Shown here: piece by piece, positions 44,606 through 54,365 of the stretch
How the letters are laid out: every line of letters begins with the position of its first letter
Position numbering within the stretch: the first letter of the stretch is position 1
NCBI GenBank assembly: GCA_963790775.1
Contig: CAWBPR010000009.1
Location: 1-64,000, forward strand
Direction of reading: 5' to 3'
Length of the DNA stretch: 64,000 nt
Source: JASJBU01 sp963790775
GTDB lineage: Bacteria; Pseudomonadota; Gammaproteobacteria; Chromatiales; Chromatiaceae
The notes under the pieces: model-generated
What the model was told of the DNA's origin: nothing
What the model saw: the letters and a program-made list of their open reading frames with translations, nothing else
Databases searched by the model: none
Program-made: the position numbers and the translations under genes

Positions 44606-45049
44606 TTCAATTATCCCTCTTGCATCATTCGACGATGCACTACCACCTTTTCATCAGAAACAATTTCACGGCTCTTATCCGGCGCTGGTGTAACCGAATC
44701 ACACTGGCCATGAACGGATTAAACAGATCAGGACCTGGAGTCGATAAACCATACTTAGATGACGAGCGTATACAAGCTCTTAAAAGCAGGTAGCTAGAAA
44801 TCAAAGTGTGTTATGCACACCCCTATATTGTTGAACACCCTACAGACAAGGGTTTGCCTAGAGGGTTACCGCGCCAGCCTTCGACCCTGCCGACCTGTAA
44901 ATAAATCACAAATTTGCTGCGCAGTTATTCGCAGAATAGATCAATCGCAACGCATAACCTCTCTGTAAAGCAGCAGCCGACGGTTGATTCCCAACCGTGG
45001 GGGATACTCGCTGTGAAGTCAACATTAAGTTAACTCGGATTTTCATTAA
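44606..45049. other. Gap with no recognisable gene
   Basis: This intergenic stretch lies between the rhomboid gene (minus) and the tyrosinase gene (plus). It must contain both promoters. I see no coding frame or strong repeat in it. Confidence 0.45.
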
Positions 45050-45465
45050 ATGGAGATTAATATGAATTGCAGAAAAAATATCAAGACGCTATCACCGGAC
45101 GAGAAAAGCGATATAGTTCAGGCGTTCCTGGACTTGAAAGATCCCGCCAAAGCACCCAGTTTGATTCCGGTCGCACAAGCCTCTGGCGCCTCAAGCCGCT
45201 ATGACGACTACGTCTGGCTGCATACCCAAGTAGGCACAGGTGCGCATCGCCGTCCCGGGTTTTTGCCCTGGCATCGTAAGTTTCTCGATTTGTTTGAGAA
45301 AGATCTGCAAACCGTATCATTAAAGCCTGAGTTGGCTTTGCCCTATTGGGATTGGACCGATCCAACATCGACACCATTTGTGGCCGATTTTTTCGGTGGT
45401 TCAGGCGACGGCGCCGACAATGCGGTAACCACCAGCGACTTTGCCGGCGCCAGCGGGAAATTTTC
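45050..45465 (+). pseudogene. Tyrosinase-VWA protein, N-terminal part (split by IS)
   Basis: The frame starts MEINMNCRKNIKTLSPDEK (ATG 45050 or 45062) and contains the CuA site of a type-3 copper oxidase: His in VWLHTQVG, His in GAHRRPGF, and His in LPWHRKFLDLFE, followed by LPYWDWTDP. It is cut after GKFSKF by an insertion element. The remainder of the protein continues on the far side at 47.4 kb with LNVTQNGKNYLRRG. Confidence 0.85.
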
Positions 45466-47398
45466 GAAGTTCCTTTAGCAATCATTCGCATTACCCAACC
45501 AACGTACTGATATTTAGGCATATTTACCACACTTCTGCCTATTAGTGGTAAATATGTACCCATGTAATTGCAATCATAATACATGCAATAAGCATGTTAT
45601 TGTTTTAATATAGGGCCATGTACATCGACATTGTGCCCAATCGAAAATCTCCCCCTGCCATCCTCCTGCGTGAATCCGTTCGCCAAGGCAAAAAGATTCT
45701 GAAGCGGACGGTTGCCAATCTTTCCAGCCTCTCCATCGAGCAGGCTCAAGCCATCCGAAGGATTTTAAAAGGAGAGCAGCTGGTTCGACCGGAGGCGCAC
45801 TTTGATATCTTGAGTTCGCGCGCTCATGGCCATGTTGATGCGGTGCTTCTCACGATCAGGCGGTTGGGGCTCGATAAGCTGATTGCCAGCCGGCGTTGTA
45901 AAGAGAGGGATTTGATTATCGCCATGATCGCATCCCGGATTCTGGGGCCGGAGAGTAAGCTGTCCTTATCGCGAAGCTGGGAGAACACGACACTGGGTGA
46001 TCTGCTGGGGGTCGAGGGTGCCGATGAAGACGCGTTGTATGCGGCGATGGATTGGCTTTATGAACGTCAGGAGGGGATCGAGCAGCGACTGGCGCAACGG
46101 CATTTACGGGAGGGATGCCGGGTACTGTATGACCTTTCCTCCAGTTATTTTGAAGGTAAGCAATGCCCGCTGGCGGCACTGGGATACAGTCGTGACCAGA
46201 AGAAGGGGAAGCTGCAGGTCAACTACGGTTTACTGACCGATGAGCGGGGTTGCCCGATTTCCATCTCTGCCTTCCCCGGGAACACTTCGGACCCCAATAC
46301 CCTGTTGCCTCAGGTCGAACGGTTACAGGGCGCCTTCAATCTGAAGTCTGTTGTTCTGGTGGGGGATCGCGGCATGATCTCTCAGAAGCAGATAGATGAA
46401 CTCAAGGGGCATGCAGGGGTGGATTGGATTACGGCGCTGAAGACAGGGGCCATACGCAAGCTGATGGACGCTGAAGCGATTCAGTTAACTCTGTTTGATG
46501 AACGCAATCTGTTCGAATTTACGCATCTGGATTTTCCGGGAGAGAAACTGGTTGCCTGTCGCAACCCTGACTTGGCTTATCGACGCAAGCACAAGCGGGA
46601 GGCTTTACTGAAGGCGACGACCGAGGCACTGGAGAAGATTCAGGGCATGGTGGCGCGAGGCACGCTCAAAGAGGCGGAGAAGATTGGTGTACGGGTGGGT
46701 CGGGTGATCAATCAATACAAGATGGCCAAGCACTTCAAGCTTGAGATTGCGAACAATAAATTTCACTTTGAGATCGATGCAGAAAAAGTCAGCGCGGAGG
46801 CGGCGCTGGATGGCATCTATGTGATTCGCACTTCATTGGCTGATGAGTTGTCGGCTGAGGATGCGGTGCGTCACTACAAATCACTCAGTCAGGTAGAGCG
46901 CGCCTTTCGCTCCATTAAGACCATGGACCTGGAAGTTCGCCCCATCCATCACTACCAGGAGCAGCGGGTTAGAACGCATCTTTTTCTCTGCATGCTCGCC
47001 TATTACGTCAAGTGGCACATGATGGAGGCGTGGCGACCGCTGCTGTTTGCCGATGAAGACCAGCAGGCCAAACAGGAGAGAGACCCTGTCGCACCCGCTG
47101 AGCGCTCCGCTAAGGCTGCTGCAAAAGTGCAGAGCAAGCAATTATCGGATGGAACTCCGGTGCATAGTTTTCAATCACTGATCCGCAACCTGGCGACCAT
47201 CGTCCGCAACACCTGCCAAAGCCGAGATACGGATGCGGGCACGCCTTCTTTTACTATCGATACCCAACCCACACTAACCCAACAAAAGGCTTTTCAGTTA
47301 CTGAAAGAGATCAGGATGTAGACAGGACCTTGCAGGCCACTTTTTTAATATCATATTGATATTACTGGGTAAGTTCGGCTTCCTTAGGAAGGAACTTC
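45466..47398 (+). mobile_element. IS1634-family insertion sequence inside the tyrosinase gene
   Basis: One transposase gene lies between the two tyrosinase halves. A 10-bp inverted pair, GAAGTTCCTT at 45466-45475 and AAGGAACTTC at 47389-47398, is my best guess at the ends. The exact boundaries and target duplication could not be settled by eye, and removing this interval does not restore the host frame exactly. The element is about 1.9 kb and its transposase is intact. Confidence 0.75.
45618..47321 (+). CDS. IS1634-family transposase
   Basis: This 567-residue DDE transposase of the IS4/IS1634 group has an N-terminal domain (KRTVANLSSLSIEQAQAIRR) and YDLSSSYFEGKQCPLA (first catalytic Asp). 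LVGDRGMISQKQIDEL (second Asp) follows, and the Glu motif is YKSLSQVERAFRSIKTMDLEVRP (Y-x-x-x-E region). The frame is full length, so the element may still move. The ATG at 45618 follows an AT-rich leader of about 150 bp. Confidence 0.93.
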   Translation: MYIDIVPNRKSPPAILLRESVRQGKKILKRTVANLSSLSIEQAQAIRRILKGEQLVRPEAHFDILSSRAHGHVDAVLLTIRRLGLDKLIASRRCKERDLIIAMIASRILGPESKLSLSRSWENTTLGDLLGVEGADEDALYAAMDWLYERQEGIEQRLAQRHLREGCRVLYDLSSSYFEGKQCPLAALGYSRDQKKGKLQVNYGLLTDERGCPISISAFPGNTSDPNTLLPQVERLQGAFNLKSVVLVGDRGMISQKQIDELKGHAGVDWITALKTGAIRKLMDAEAIQLTLFDERNLFEFTHLDFPGEKLVACRNPDLAYRRKHKREALLKATTEALEKIQGMVARGTLKEAEKIGVRVGRVINQYKMAKHFKLEIANNKFHFEIDAEKVSAEAALDGIYVIRTSLADELSAEDAVRHYKSLSQVERAFRSIKTMDLEVRPIHHYQEQRVRTHLFLCMLAYYVKWHMMEAWRPLLFADEDQQAKQERDPVAPAERSAKAAAKVQSKQLSDGTPVHSFQSLIRNLATIVRNTCQSRDTDAGTPSFTIDTQPTLTQQKAFQLLKEIRM

Positions 47399-50133
47399 AG
47401 CTTAATGTCACGCAGAACGGCAAGAATTATCTGCGCCGTGGCCATCCGCTGGACTACAGTGAGCTACCTACCTTGACCGAGGTGCGTGCGCTGCTCGATA
47501 TCACACCGGTTGACGAAAATCCCTGGAACGAGACATCGACAACCGATGGCTTTCGTAATCACTTGGAAGGCTGGGCGCCCGGTGGTGGTGTTACCTTTCA
47601 CAACTTCGGTCATGTCTGGGCCGCGGGCGGTAGCGCGGTGGAAGGAACGATGTGGTTCAGCGATTCACCTAACGACCCGAGTTTCTGGTTGCACCATTGC
47701 ATGGTCGACCGGCTGTGGGCGATCTGGCAGCAAAAGCACCCTGGCGAAGGCTGGTTGCCTGCCGACGGAAATGCGTCCGCCAATGCGGTAGGGCATCGCA
47801 CCAGTGATTCGATGGCGTTGTTTGCCACGCATATCGGTACAGATTATACCGTCAACAGCGTGCTCGACCACAAAGCCGGCGGTTATCAGTACGACTCGGA
47901 TATTCCGGACGTGGTGTTGGAAACTCCGTCCGTGGATTTTGGCAGCGTACCGGTGGGCACGACTACTTACCACGCCGTGCGCTTTCGTGTTGAGAGCTGT
48001 CGGCAGGTGCGTTTTCGCATCATCGCCGGGCCATCCGGGAGCTTTTCACAAACACCGGTCATGGTCTTTACCGCAGAGCCGGTCGCCGGGGAGCCCTTCG
48101 TCTATGGTTATGTGTTTGTTGCCTACACGGCGCCGGCCGGGGCTGGCATCACTGATATTGGCAGTGTCACTATCGAAGCCTATTTTACCGATGTCGAAGG
48201 CTTCTATACCGCCAATCCCGGTGACGATTACCCATTGTTGACCGAAACTATTGATCTGTCAGCGAGCACCGTGCCGGTGCAGAAAACCGCCGTGGCGTTG
48301 GTACTGGATCGTTCCGGCAGCATGGGTGGTACAGCCACTACCAGTACCGGCACACCGGTAACCAAGGTGGAGCTGCTGAAAGATGCGGTCTCCGTGTTCT
48401 CCGCCTTGATGCGACCGGAAGACGGCGTTGCCGTGGTGAGTTACGACGACCTGGTCGCGCGCTTACTCGATGTCACCGAAATGGGTCCCTATGCACCGAT
48501 CGCAGCCGGTTCGGGACGCGACGCCATCAACACCATCCTTGCGGGTACCAATCTGGACCCACGCGGCATGACCGGCATCGGCGACGGCATTCAAGAAGGG
48601 AACAGTGCGCTCGCGGACGGACAGGCGGCCGCTGCTGCGCTCAGCCCGCCGGATCCATACGACACACTGGCTATGGTGGTAATGACAGATGGTAACGAAA
48701 ACCAAATGCCGACTATCGATGACGTGGCGGCGTCTATATCCACCAATACCTTTGCAGTGGGTCTGGGGACTGCCGGAAACGTCAGTGAAGCGGCACTGGA
48801 AAAAATCGCCAAGAACAATGACGGCGATTTACTGGTAACGGGCGACATGAGTAGCCCGGTGCGTGAGTTCTTCCTCACTAAACTATTTGTGCAGGTGCTG
48901 GCTGGTATTACCAATCAGGATATTATCCTCGACCCGCACGGCCATCTGGTGCTGGATGCCAAACATCGTATCCCATTTGACGTGACCGAAGCGGATATCG
49001 ATGTCGATATCGTGGTGCTGAGCCACTTCCCCATGTTGCTGGATTTCTGTCTGGAGACACCGGCTGGTCACTTGATCCAACGTGGCGATGCTGCCGCCGA
49101 ACCCAACATCGACTATATCGAAGATCGCAAAACCTCCTTCTACCGGATTAGCTTACCAGCGTTGCCAGCCAAATCGGCGGGCAGTCACGCCGGACGCTGG
49201 CACGCGATCTTGAAATTCGATAGCAAGCGGATCAAAGAACTGCTGGAGAAACAAAGCCGAGAAGTGTTTGAGTTTCTGCGATCCAAACGCGGTAAGCTGC
49301 CTTACAACCTTATCGCGCAAACGCGTTCCAACCTCAACATGCGGGCGAGCGTGACGCAAAATAGTCACGAACCCGGTGCGAGGCTGGACTTTGACGTGGT
49401 GTTGACTGAGTACAACCAGCCGGTGGCCGGCCGTGCCAATGTATCAGCCGACGTCACGTTGCAGGACGGCAGCGCTAGCAGCTTGTCATTTCGTGAGTAC
49501 GAGCCTGGCCGATTTCAGGCATCGATGCCGGCGGCGAAGGCCGGTGTCATTTCGTTCCGGGTCAGAGCGTCGGGCCGCACGCTGTATGGTAAACCATTTA
49601 CCCGCGAGCAAGTATTGTCCGCAGCCGTTCATCTGGGCGGCGATACCCAACCCGGCACTCCGCACACGGACCCTCATGGAGCCGAAGATCGCCTGTGCCA
49701 GCTATTGGAATGCATCATGAGTGAAAATATCCTCTCTCCCGAACTGGAGAAAAGACTGAATGTGCTCGGTATCGACATCGCCGTTCTGCGCCGCTGTCTG
49801 AAGGCGTATTGCAAAAACAAACGGACAGCGCATGCGAGCCTGCAGGAGCCGGGCGTGACAACCAAGACGGTCAAACCCAAAGGATTACCTTCATTGTCGG
49901 TTGCAGATCTGTCAGCATTGGTGCAAATCGACGAGCTTAAGACGGTGATTACCGAACTGGCTGTGGAACGTGAAGTGAAACAACCCCAGGCCGTGGTGGC
50001 GCGTATCCAGGAAAAACCTGTTGTTCGTAAAGGCCCGACCGAAGAGCGCATCAACCCCATTCCTAAAGACGGCTTTTATACAAAATCGCAGGCCAAACAA
50101 TCGGGCGAGTCGGGAACGAAGAAGTCTGATTGA
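47399..50133 (+). pseudogene. Tyrosinase-VWA protein, C-terminal part (split by IS)
   Basis: The host gene resumes with LNVTQNGKNYLRRGHPLDYS and the CuB site (HNFGHVWAAGG and PSFWLHHCMVDRLW), ending the tyrosinase domain. A beta-rich linker follows (about residue 185 onward). Then comes a von Willebrand A domain with a full MIDAS (ALVLDRSGSMGG, TGIGDGIQEG, MVVMTDGNEN), beta-sandwich segments and a charged tail. The whole protein would have been about 1050 residues. Tyrosinase joined to VWA is rare; such proteins may oxidise phenols or cross-link at a surface. The 3' part is open for about 910 codons without defects, so the IS insertion is probably recent. Confidence 0.85.
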
Positions 50134-50327
50134 AGCAAATAGTTGTGCAGAGCAACAGATAAAGTGGTGGAAAAGGGTAGGGCGTAACCCAATTAGGGTT
50201 GCGTCCTGCCCTTGGACACGTGATTATTTGTCCGGAAAAGTCACTCCACATCAATTCCTTAGCACCCGACCAAATGAATCGCTCTTCGGAGTGACCGTCA
50301 AAAACGGGTGAATGGTTAGTGTACCCC

Positions 50328-51329
50328 TCACCTGTACTGCTCGTATTGATCAACCGGGCTAGGTTGTCTTTCATGTGAATTCTCATCGTCATCTTTATTG
50401 ACGTTGCCACGCCGGTCATCTCCATTGCGGTGCCGGTCTCGTGTGTCCTCTTTGTGGGTTTTCCGTTGATGCCCCTTGTCGTCCTGCTTGGCCGGCACCG
50501 TCCTGGCCGGCGCTTCACGGCGTCCCGGTGCAGCCTGTGGTGGCGTTCTAGGAAGCTGCCCGCGTGAATCAGGTGCCCGGTATTGCCCAGGTTGCCCAGT
50601 GTGCGAATCTGAACTGTCATGGACTTTCTCGCGCTTATTGTCGCGCCGGGCGTCGCCGCTGCGGTATTGCTCACGCGATTCTTCTCTGCGGATTTCCGGT
50701 TGACGCCGCTTGTCCTCCCGCACCGTACTGGCGGGCGGTACACGATGGCCCGGTGCGTCCTTTGGCCGGTTATCGGGGGCCTGCCGTGGGTATTTCCCGT
50801 CCGGTCCACGGTACCGAGGCGGGACAGGAACGGCACTGCGCTCAGGTTCGCGCCCCAGGTTCTTGCCTTTCCGGTCGCGGTCGCCGCTTTCCGTGTGGCG
50901 GACCTCACGGTCACTTTGCGGGCTCGGCCGACGCGGCGCCCCGATCCAGGCGTCGTCGCCCCGGTGAGCCGGGTCCGGCTTTCTGTACCGCTTCGGCAGG
51001 TATTGTTCTCGATGCCGGTGATTTTCTTCATACGGGCGCTCGTGTGGCGAACGCACGGTGACGTGGTGACCAAGGTAGGGCCGTATATGGGTGGGCAATG
51101 CCCGTGCGCGAATCCAGTGATCGTGCTCATAGTAGATGAAGATGCGCGCGCGCGGGTCGTAATAGCTGCCGATCGCCGGGTAGTACCAATAGTCGTAATA
51201 CACCGTGCGCGGCGAATAATACGGGCCTGGTTCATAGTAATGTGGGGCTGAGGCGCACGCCGTCATGACGCCTGCAACTGCGGCTACAAGTGCGATGCGG
51301 GCATGGGTCGATAAGCGATGTGATTTCAT
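50328..51329 (-). CDS. Charged, low-complexity lipoprotein
   Basis: This 333-residue protein has a type II signal peptide (ALVAAVAGVMTAC; lipobox TACA). A Tyr-rich segment follows (PHYYEPGPYYSPRTVYYDYW), then a long Arg/Asp/Pro/Lys-rich tail (about 110-333) with irregular repeats such as RREAPARTVPAKQDDKGHQR. I see no catalytic domain. The opposite strand and other frames are also open for long stretches because of the GC-rich composition. I chose this frame because of the lipobox. It is probably an envelope protein; the function is unknown. Confidence 0.65.
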   Translation of the reverse strand: MKSHRLSTHARIALVAAVAGVMTACASAPHYYEPGPYYSPRTVYYDYWYYPAIGSYYDPRARIFIYYEHDHWIRARALPTHIRPYLGHHVTVRSPHERPYEENHRHREQYLPKRYRKPDPAHRGDDAWIGAPRRPSPQSDREVRHTESGDRDRKGKNLGREPERSAVPVPPRYRGPDGKYPRQAPDNRPKDAPGHRVPPASTVREDKRRQPEIRREESREQYRSGDARRDNKREKVHDSSDSHTGQPGQYRAPDSRGQLPRTPPQAAPGRREAPARTVPAKQDDKGHQRKTHKEDTRDRHRNGDDRRGNVNKDDDENSHERQPSPVDQYEQYR

Positions 51330-51461
51330 GGCAAGATCCGGTGAAGGGCAGGGTGAGTGCCGATGATGCCTAGTCTAGGGACAGTCAACTGAACCGCTGC
51401 TGAACGGTGCTGACAGGGGGAGGGTGCTGCACCCCGTTATATCGGCATGCATTGACTTTTC

Positions 51462-51489
51462 GTGCTCATATTGAGCTCAATATGAGCAC
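51462..51489. repeat. 28-bp perfect palindrome
   Basis: Each arm is GTGCTCATATTGAG and its exact complement follows without a spacer, centred at 51475/51476. It lies in the 310-bp gap between the lipoprotein gene (minus) and the repeat protein (plus). It could be an operator for a dimeric regulator or a recombination site. It lacks a T-tract and loop, so a terminator is unlikely. Confidence 0.85.
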
Positions 51490-51639
51490 AAATTTTCCGG
51501 TAACCTCTTATCACTAAGCCCATTGATGTCCTTACTACTTGACGCAATAATGGGTGAGTGAGATAAGGATAGTCGGGAGACAAGCCAGCAGCATCGTTTG
51601 TCCAATGTTAAATAATTAAAGTACAGAGGAGTAGGTACA

Positions 51640-52089
51640 GTGCAATTCCAGAAAATAAAATGCAACGTGTTTATCATGGCAGTCAGTTTCCTGCTTGCCA
51701 ACTCAGCCTATGCAATCGATATGGGCAATATGATGAATCCTTCCAAGTGGATGGGGGGTAATAAAGATAACGATCGTTACGATGATAGTTATGGCGGGCC
51801 TGGCCCTGGTTATCCAGGGGGTCCCCCAGGTTATGGTGGTGCTCCAGGCTATGGCTATGGCGGTGCTCCCGGTTACGGCGCAGCCCCGGGGTATGGCTAT
51901 GGTGGCGCTCCCGGTTACGGCGCAGCCCCCCCGGGCTATGGCTATGGTGGCGATCCCGGTTACGGTGCAGCTCCGGGCTATGGCTATGGTGGCGATCCCG
52001 CATACGGTGCACCGGGAACTGGATCCAATGAAGCAGAAATTATGCGTTTGAAAGAACGTATTAGGCAACTCGAAGGGGGCATAAGGTAG
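51640..52089 (+). CDS. Secreted Gly/Tyr/Pro repeat protein
   Basis: The GTG start at 51640 follows an AGAGGAG sequence. The 149-residue product has a signal peptide (NVFIMAVSFLLANSAYA) and a repeat region (about 55-125) built of GYGYGGAPGYGAAP-type units, repeated about five times. A short C-terminal helix (EAEIMRLKERIRQLEGG) follows. The repeats are imperfect at DNA level too (GCGGTGCTCCCGG-like units). It may be a surface, matrix or adhesive protein, or bind an envelope partner by the helix. No enzyme motif is present. Confidence 0.75.
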   Translation: MQFQKIKCNVFIMAVSFLLANSAYAIDMGNMMNPSKWMGGNKDNDRYDDSYGGPGPGYPGGPPGYGGAPGYGYGGAPGYGAAPGYGYGGAPGYGAAPPGYGYGGDPGYGAAPGYGYGGDPAYGAPGTGSNEAEIMRLKERIRQLEGGIR

Positions 52090-52314
52090 ACTCGTAGTCC
52101 GTTTTATTTAAAAAGGTAGTCGGTGGTAAAAAGATGTTCCCGTTACCACCGACAACTTCAAACCCATACCTAAGAAGTGGACCCCGTTACAAATTTCTGC
52201 CTTCCGCTTCACGTAGCGCGCTTTATCTCATCTTTGTTTTCGTCATGACGGAAAGGTATTGTATGGATGGCTTATGAACCTATAGAACCGTTAATCTACT
52301 GAAAATTGTCAACA

Positions 52315-52629
52315 ATGGTCTTCGACAAAGAACCTGCCGGATATGAGAAAACAGTACTCTCCGATCTCCAGGGTGCATGGCAGAACCTGCGGGATACAAT
52401 TGTGGAACACGCGGGTTTTCCCGGATGGGAGCGTGCGCTGTTCCACATCGACGAGGGTATGAGCTGGGAGTCGGTCAGGAACCTCCGCTATATGAGCAGA
52501 TGTTTGCTCTTGGTACGCAATATTGTTATACAAGGTGAGGTGTCAGAAGAGGTCGTGTCGTGTTTGGATGAGGTGAACGAACTGATGGATGAGACACTCC
52601 AGGCACTCAACGAAGGTGAAATCAACTGA
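52315..52629 (+). CDS. Small hypothetical protein (104 aa)
   Basis: This short acidic, helical protein has no signal peptide (MVFDKEPAGYEKTVLSDLQG; C-terminal ELMDETLQALNEGEIN). The frame can also start at TTG 52306. I do not recognise the family. It has no clear Shine-Dalgarno but sensible codon use. It is not obviously linked to the repeat protein upstream or the dead toxin pair downstream. Confidence 0.55.
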   Translation: MVFDKEPAGYEKTVLSDLQGAWQNLRDTIVEHAGFPGWERALFHIDEGMSWESVRNLRYMSRCLLLVRNIVIQGEVSEEVVSCLDEVNELMDETLQALNEGEIN

Positions 52630-52681
52630 GTTATATCACCGGGATTGATCCGTTGGGCCAATCCTACCGCATAAATATTGA

Positions 52682-53238
52682 CTATCCTGCAGCTCCGTTT
52701 ACTTCACCTACGGCCATCTCAATCTGTTGATTAGGCAGCAACATGGCGATTGGTTCAGACCGATCACCGAGGGCGCCGCTGACTAACTGAATAGTTTTGA
52801 ACCCCCAAGTGGCATAGAAAGCAACCGCATCCGGTTTCGCATCACCACCACGCCGATACAACCGGCTCGGTCCCGCATCTCCAGGGCAAGCTCCAGCATA
52901 GCCCGCAGCAGCAGCCGGCCGATGCCGTGGCCTTGGTACCGCTCGTCGACTGCCAGTCGGGCAATACGTAGGATAGGCAGAGGGTAATCTGGCAGGCGCT
53001 TGCGCAGGATCTTCGACAGCCTATCCGCTACCAGTTCACAACTGGAAACTGTTACAAGTCCGGTGATACGGTGGCCTTGAACAGCGACATAGGTAGTTCC
53101 TATGTGGTGACGGAACTGGTTCTGTCCGGCATCGCGTTAAAAGAATCGGTCAAAATCGATATTCCCGCTATGAAATCCCAAGCGGTCATCCAGGGGTTTC
53201 AGCCGGCGTATGCAGATTTCCTGCTCCGCATTACTCAC
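52682..53238 (-). pseudogene. GNAT-type acetyltransferase toxin with nonsense codon and frameshift
   Basis: It starts at GTG 53238, overlapping the antitoxin stop. The frame reads CIRRLKPLDDRLGFHSGN, then DFDRFF, TAA (53139-53137), RDAGQNQFRHHIGTTYVAV, the GNAT core ADRLSKILRKRLPDYPLPI with LAVDERYQGHGIGRLLLRAM, then a frame slip after CIGVVV. In the next frame AKPDAVAFYATWGFK and the end MAVGEVNGAAG follow. Relatives (TacT-type) block translation by acetylating charged tRNAs. Two lesions make it dead. A second truncated copy lies at 29.5 kb. Confidence 0.85.
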
Positions 53239-53497
53239 GAAACAGCGATCTCAGGGCCTCTGTGGGTTGTTTCTCCGAAGCGATGTGCTCGGCAATCTGT
53301 GCCATCGCCTCGTTGGTCAACACCCATCGCGAGGGGATGATCAGATCCTCAGGGATCTCACGTAGTGCCTGCAAGTGATGTTTTAGTGCCTCTTCGATCA
53401 GGTAGGCCTTTTTGACCCCGTGACTCCTCACGTATGCCTCCATCTGGGCCTTGGTCTCTTCGGAAATGTAACTGGAAACCTGTGTGCTTGTCGACAT
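53231..53497 (-). CDS. Antitoxin, ribbon-helix-helix-like (TacA-type)
   Basis: This 88-residue protein begins MSTSTQVSSYISEETKAQME and contains KKAYLIEEALKHHLQALREI, a ribbon-helix-helix pattern. Its C-terminal tail (MAQIAEHIASEKQPTEALRS) would wrap the toxin. I chose ATG 53497 because AGGACA lies upstream; a longer frame from 53572 has no site. Its stop overlaps the GNAT toxin start. With the toxin destroyed it is an orphan antitoxin. Confidence 0.82.
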   Translation of the reverse strand: MSTSTQVSSYISEETKAQMEAYVRSHGVKKAYLIEEALKHHLQALREIPEDLIIPSRWVLTNEAMAQIAEHIASEKQPTEALRSLFRE

Positions 53498-53859
53498 ATC
53501 AATATGTCCTCTACATTTGTGTAGATATATATAGGGAATATCATGGATTAATTCGCTGCTTCTGGTAGACATGATCTGGACATAGTGACTTTATAACCTA
53601 TTAAAAAGCATGAAAACATCGAGGGTTCGACACAGAATTGCCTGGAGTAATTCTGAACAGGGGCCATCGGCCACTGGCCCTTAGGGTGAAGTATAGGGAT
53701 GTACGGAATCAAAAAGCCGGGAGCGATTTTTAACCTGTACAGCACAGCCCTGTCAGCGCTCACTTTTGCACATTCTGGCGCAGGCACAATCTGATGATCC
53801 TGCTCTACTGACATTTCTGAATAAAAACAAAGCCCCGCCTTTCGGTGAGGGCTTTGTCG

Positions 53860-54276
53860 GCGGGCAATCTCTCTTACGCAAAGATCTCCTGCGTCAATCA
53901 TCCGGTGTTCAAGGGCAAGGACATCAATTTCGATCCGCGCGTGGTCTATGCGCGCGAACGGTTCGAGCAGCGCGGCAGCTACAACCTGTTTCATACGTTC
54001 TACCATGAATTGGTCAGGGCGCTGGCCAGTTACGGGGTGAGCCGCAACGTCTATTGCGTCAACATTGATGCAGTGATTGTGGTGATCCTGTTGAAGATGT
54101 TGTGGCAGCCCTTCATGGCGGGCGAGATCAACGATGAGTTTCTGGAGTACGGCGCCTTCACCACCTTCGTGTATGGCCGCGTGGTGGGAGAGGCGGCGGA
54201 GATCGAGAATCACACCAACCGGGGCCGCAACATGGATACCCACACCCCGGCCAGTCAATGCCAGTACGTCAGATAG
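53860..54276 (+). pseudogene. C-terminal fragment of a citrate-synthase-like protein
   Basis: About 125 residues of a citrate synthase/citryl-CoA lyase family C-terminus: GKDINFDPRVVYARERFEQR, NLFHTFYHELVRAL, NVYCVNIDAVIVVILLKMLW, and FVYGRVVGEAAEIENHTNRG with RNMDTHTPASQCQYV at the end. The N-terminal two thirds, with most active-site residues, is missing. Upstream sequence from about 53770 does not match. A remnant left by a deletion is likely. The next gene, in the same direction, starts 90 bp on. Confidence 0.65.
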
Positions 54277-54365
54277 CTGCTTGCAGGCCTATTGTGAATT
54301 GCATCGGGATGGGGTACTAATGTGAGTTAACAGCAGATGACCATGGATCGCAGGGGGGGTGTTTG

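Noticed and set aside
45618..45625. TGTACA at the transposase start
   Set aside because: It is part of the ATG-TAC-ATC coding start and is unpaired; unrelated to the island's boxes.
50063..51235. A 390-codon open frame on the minus strand
   Set aside because: It overlaps the lipoprotein gene in another frame. It has Arg/Thr-rich composition with no signal or domain; it is a shadow of the GC-rich repeats.
51782..52051. Tandem DNA repeats as a minisatellite or phase-variation tract
   Set aside because: They encode the Gly/Tyr/Pro repeats in frame and the gene is open; there is no sign of frame switching.
53548..54258. A 236-codon open frame on the minus strand opposite the citrate-synthase fragment
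   Set aside because: The plus strand carries a clear family match and this frame does not; it is a shadow.
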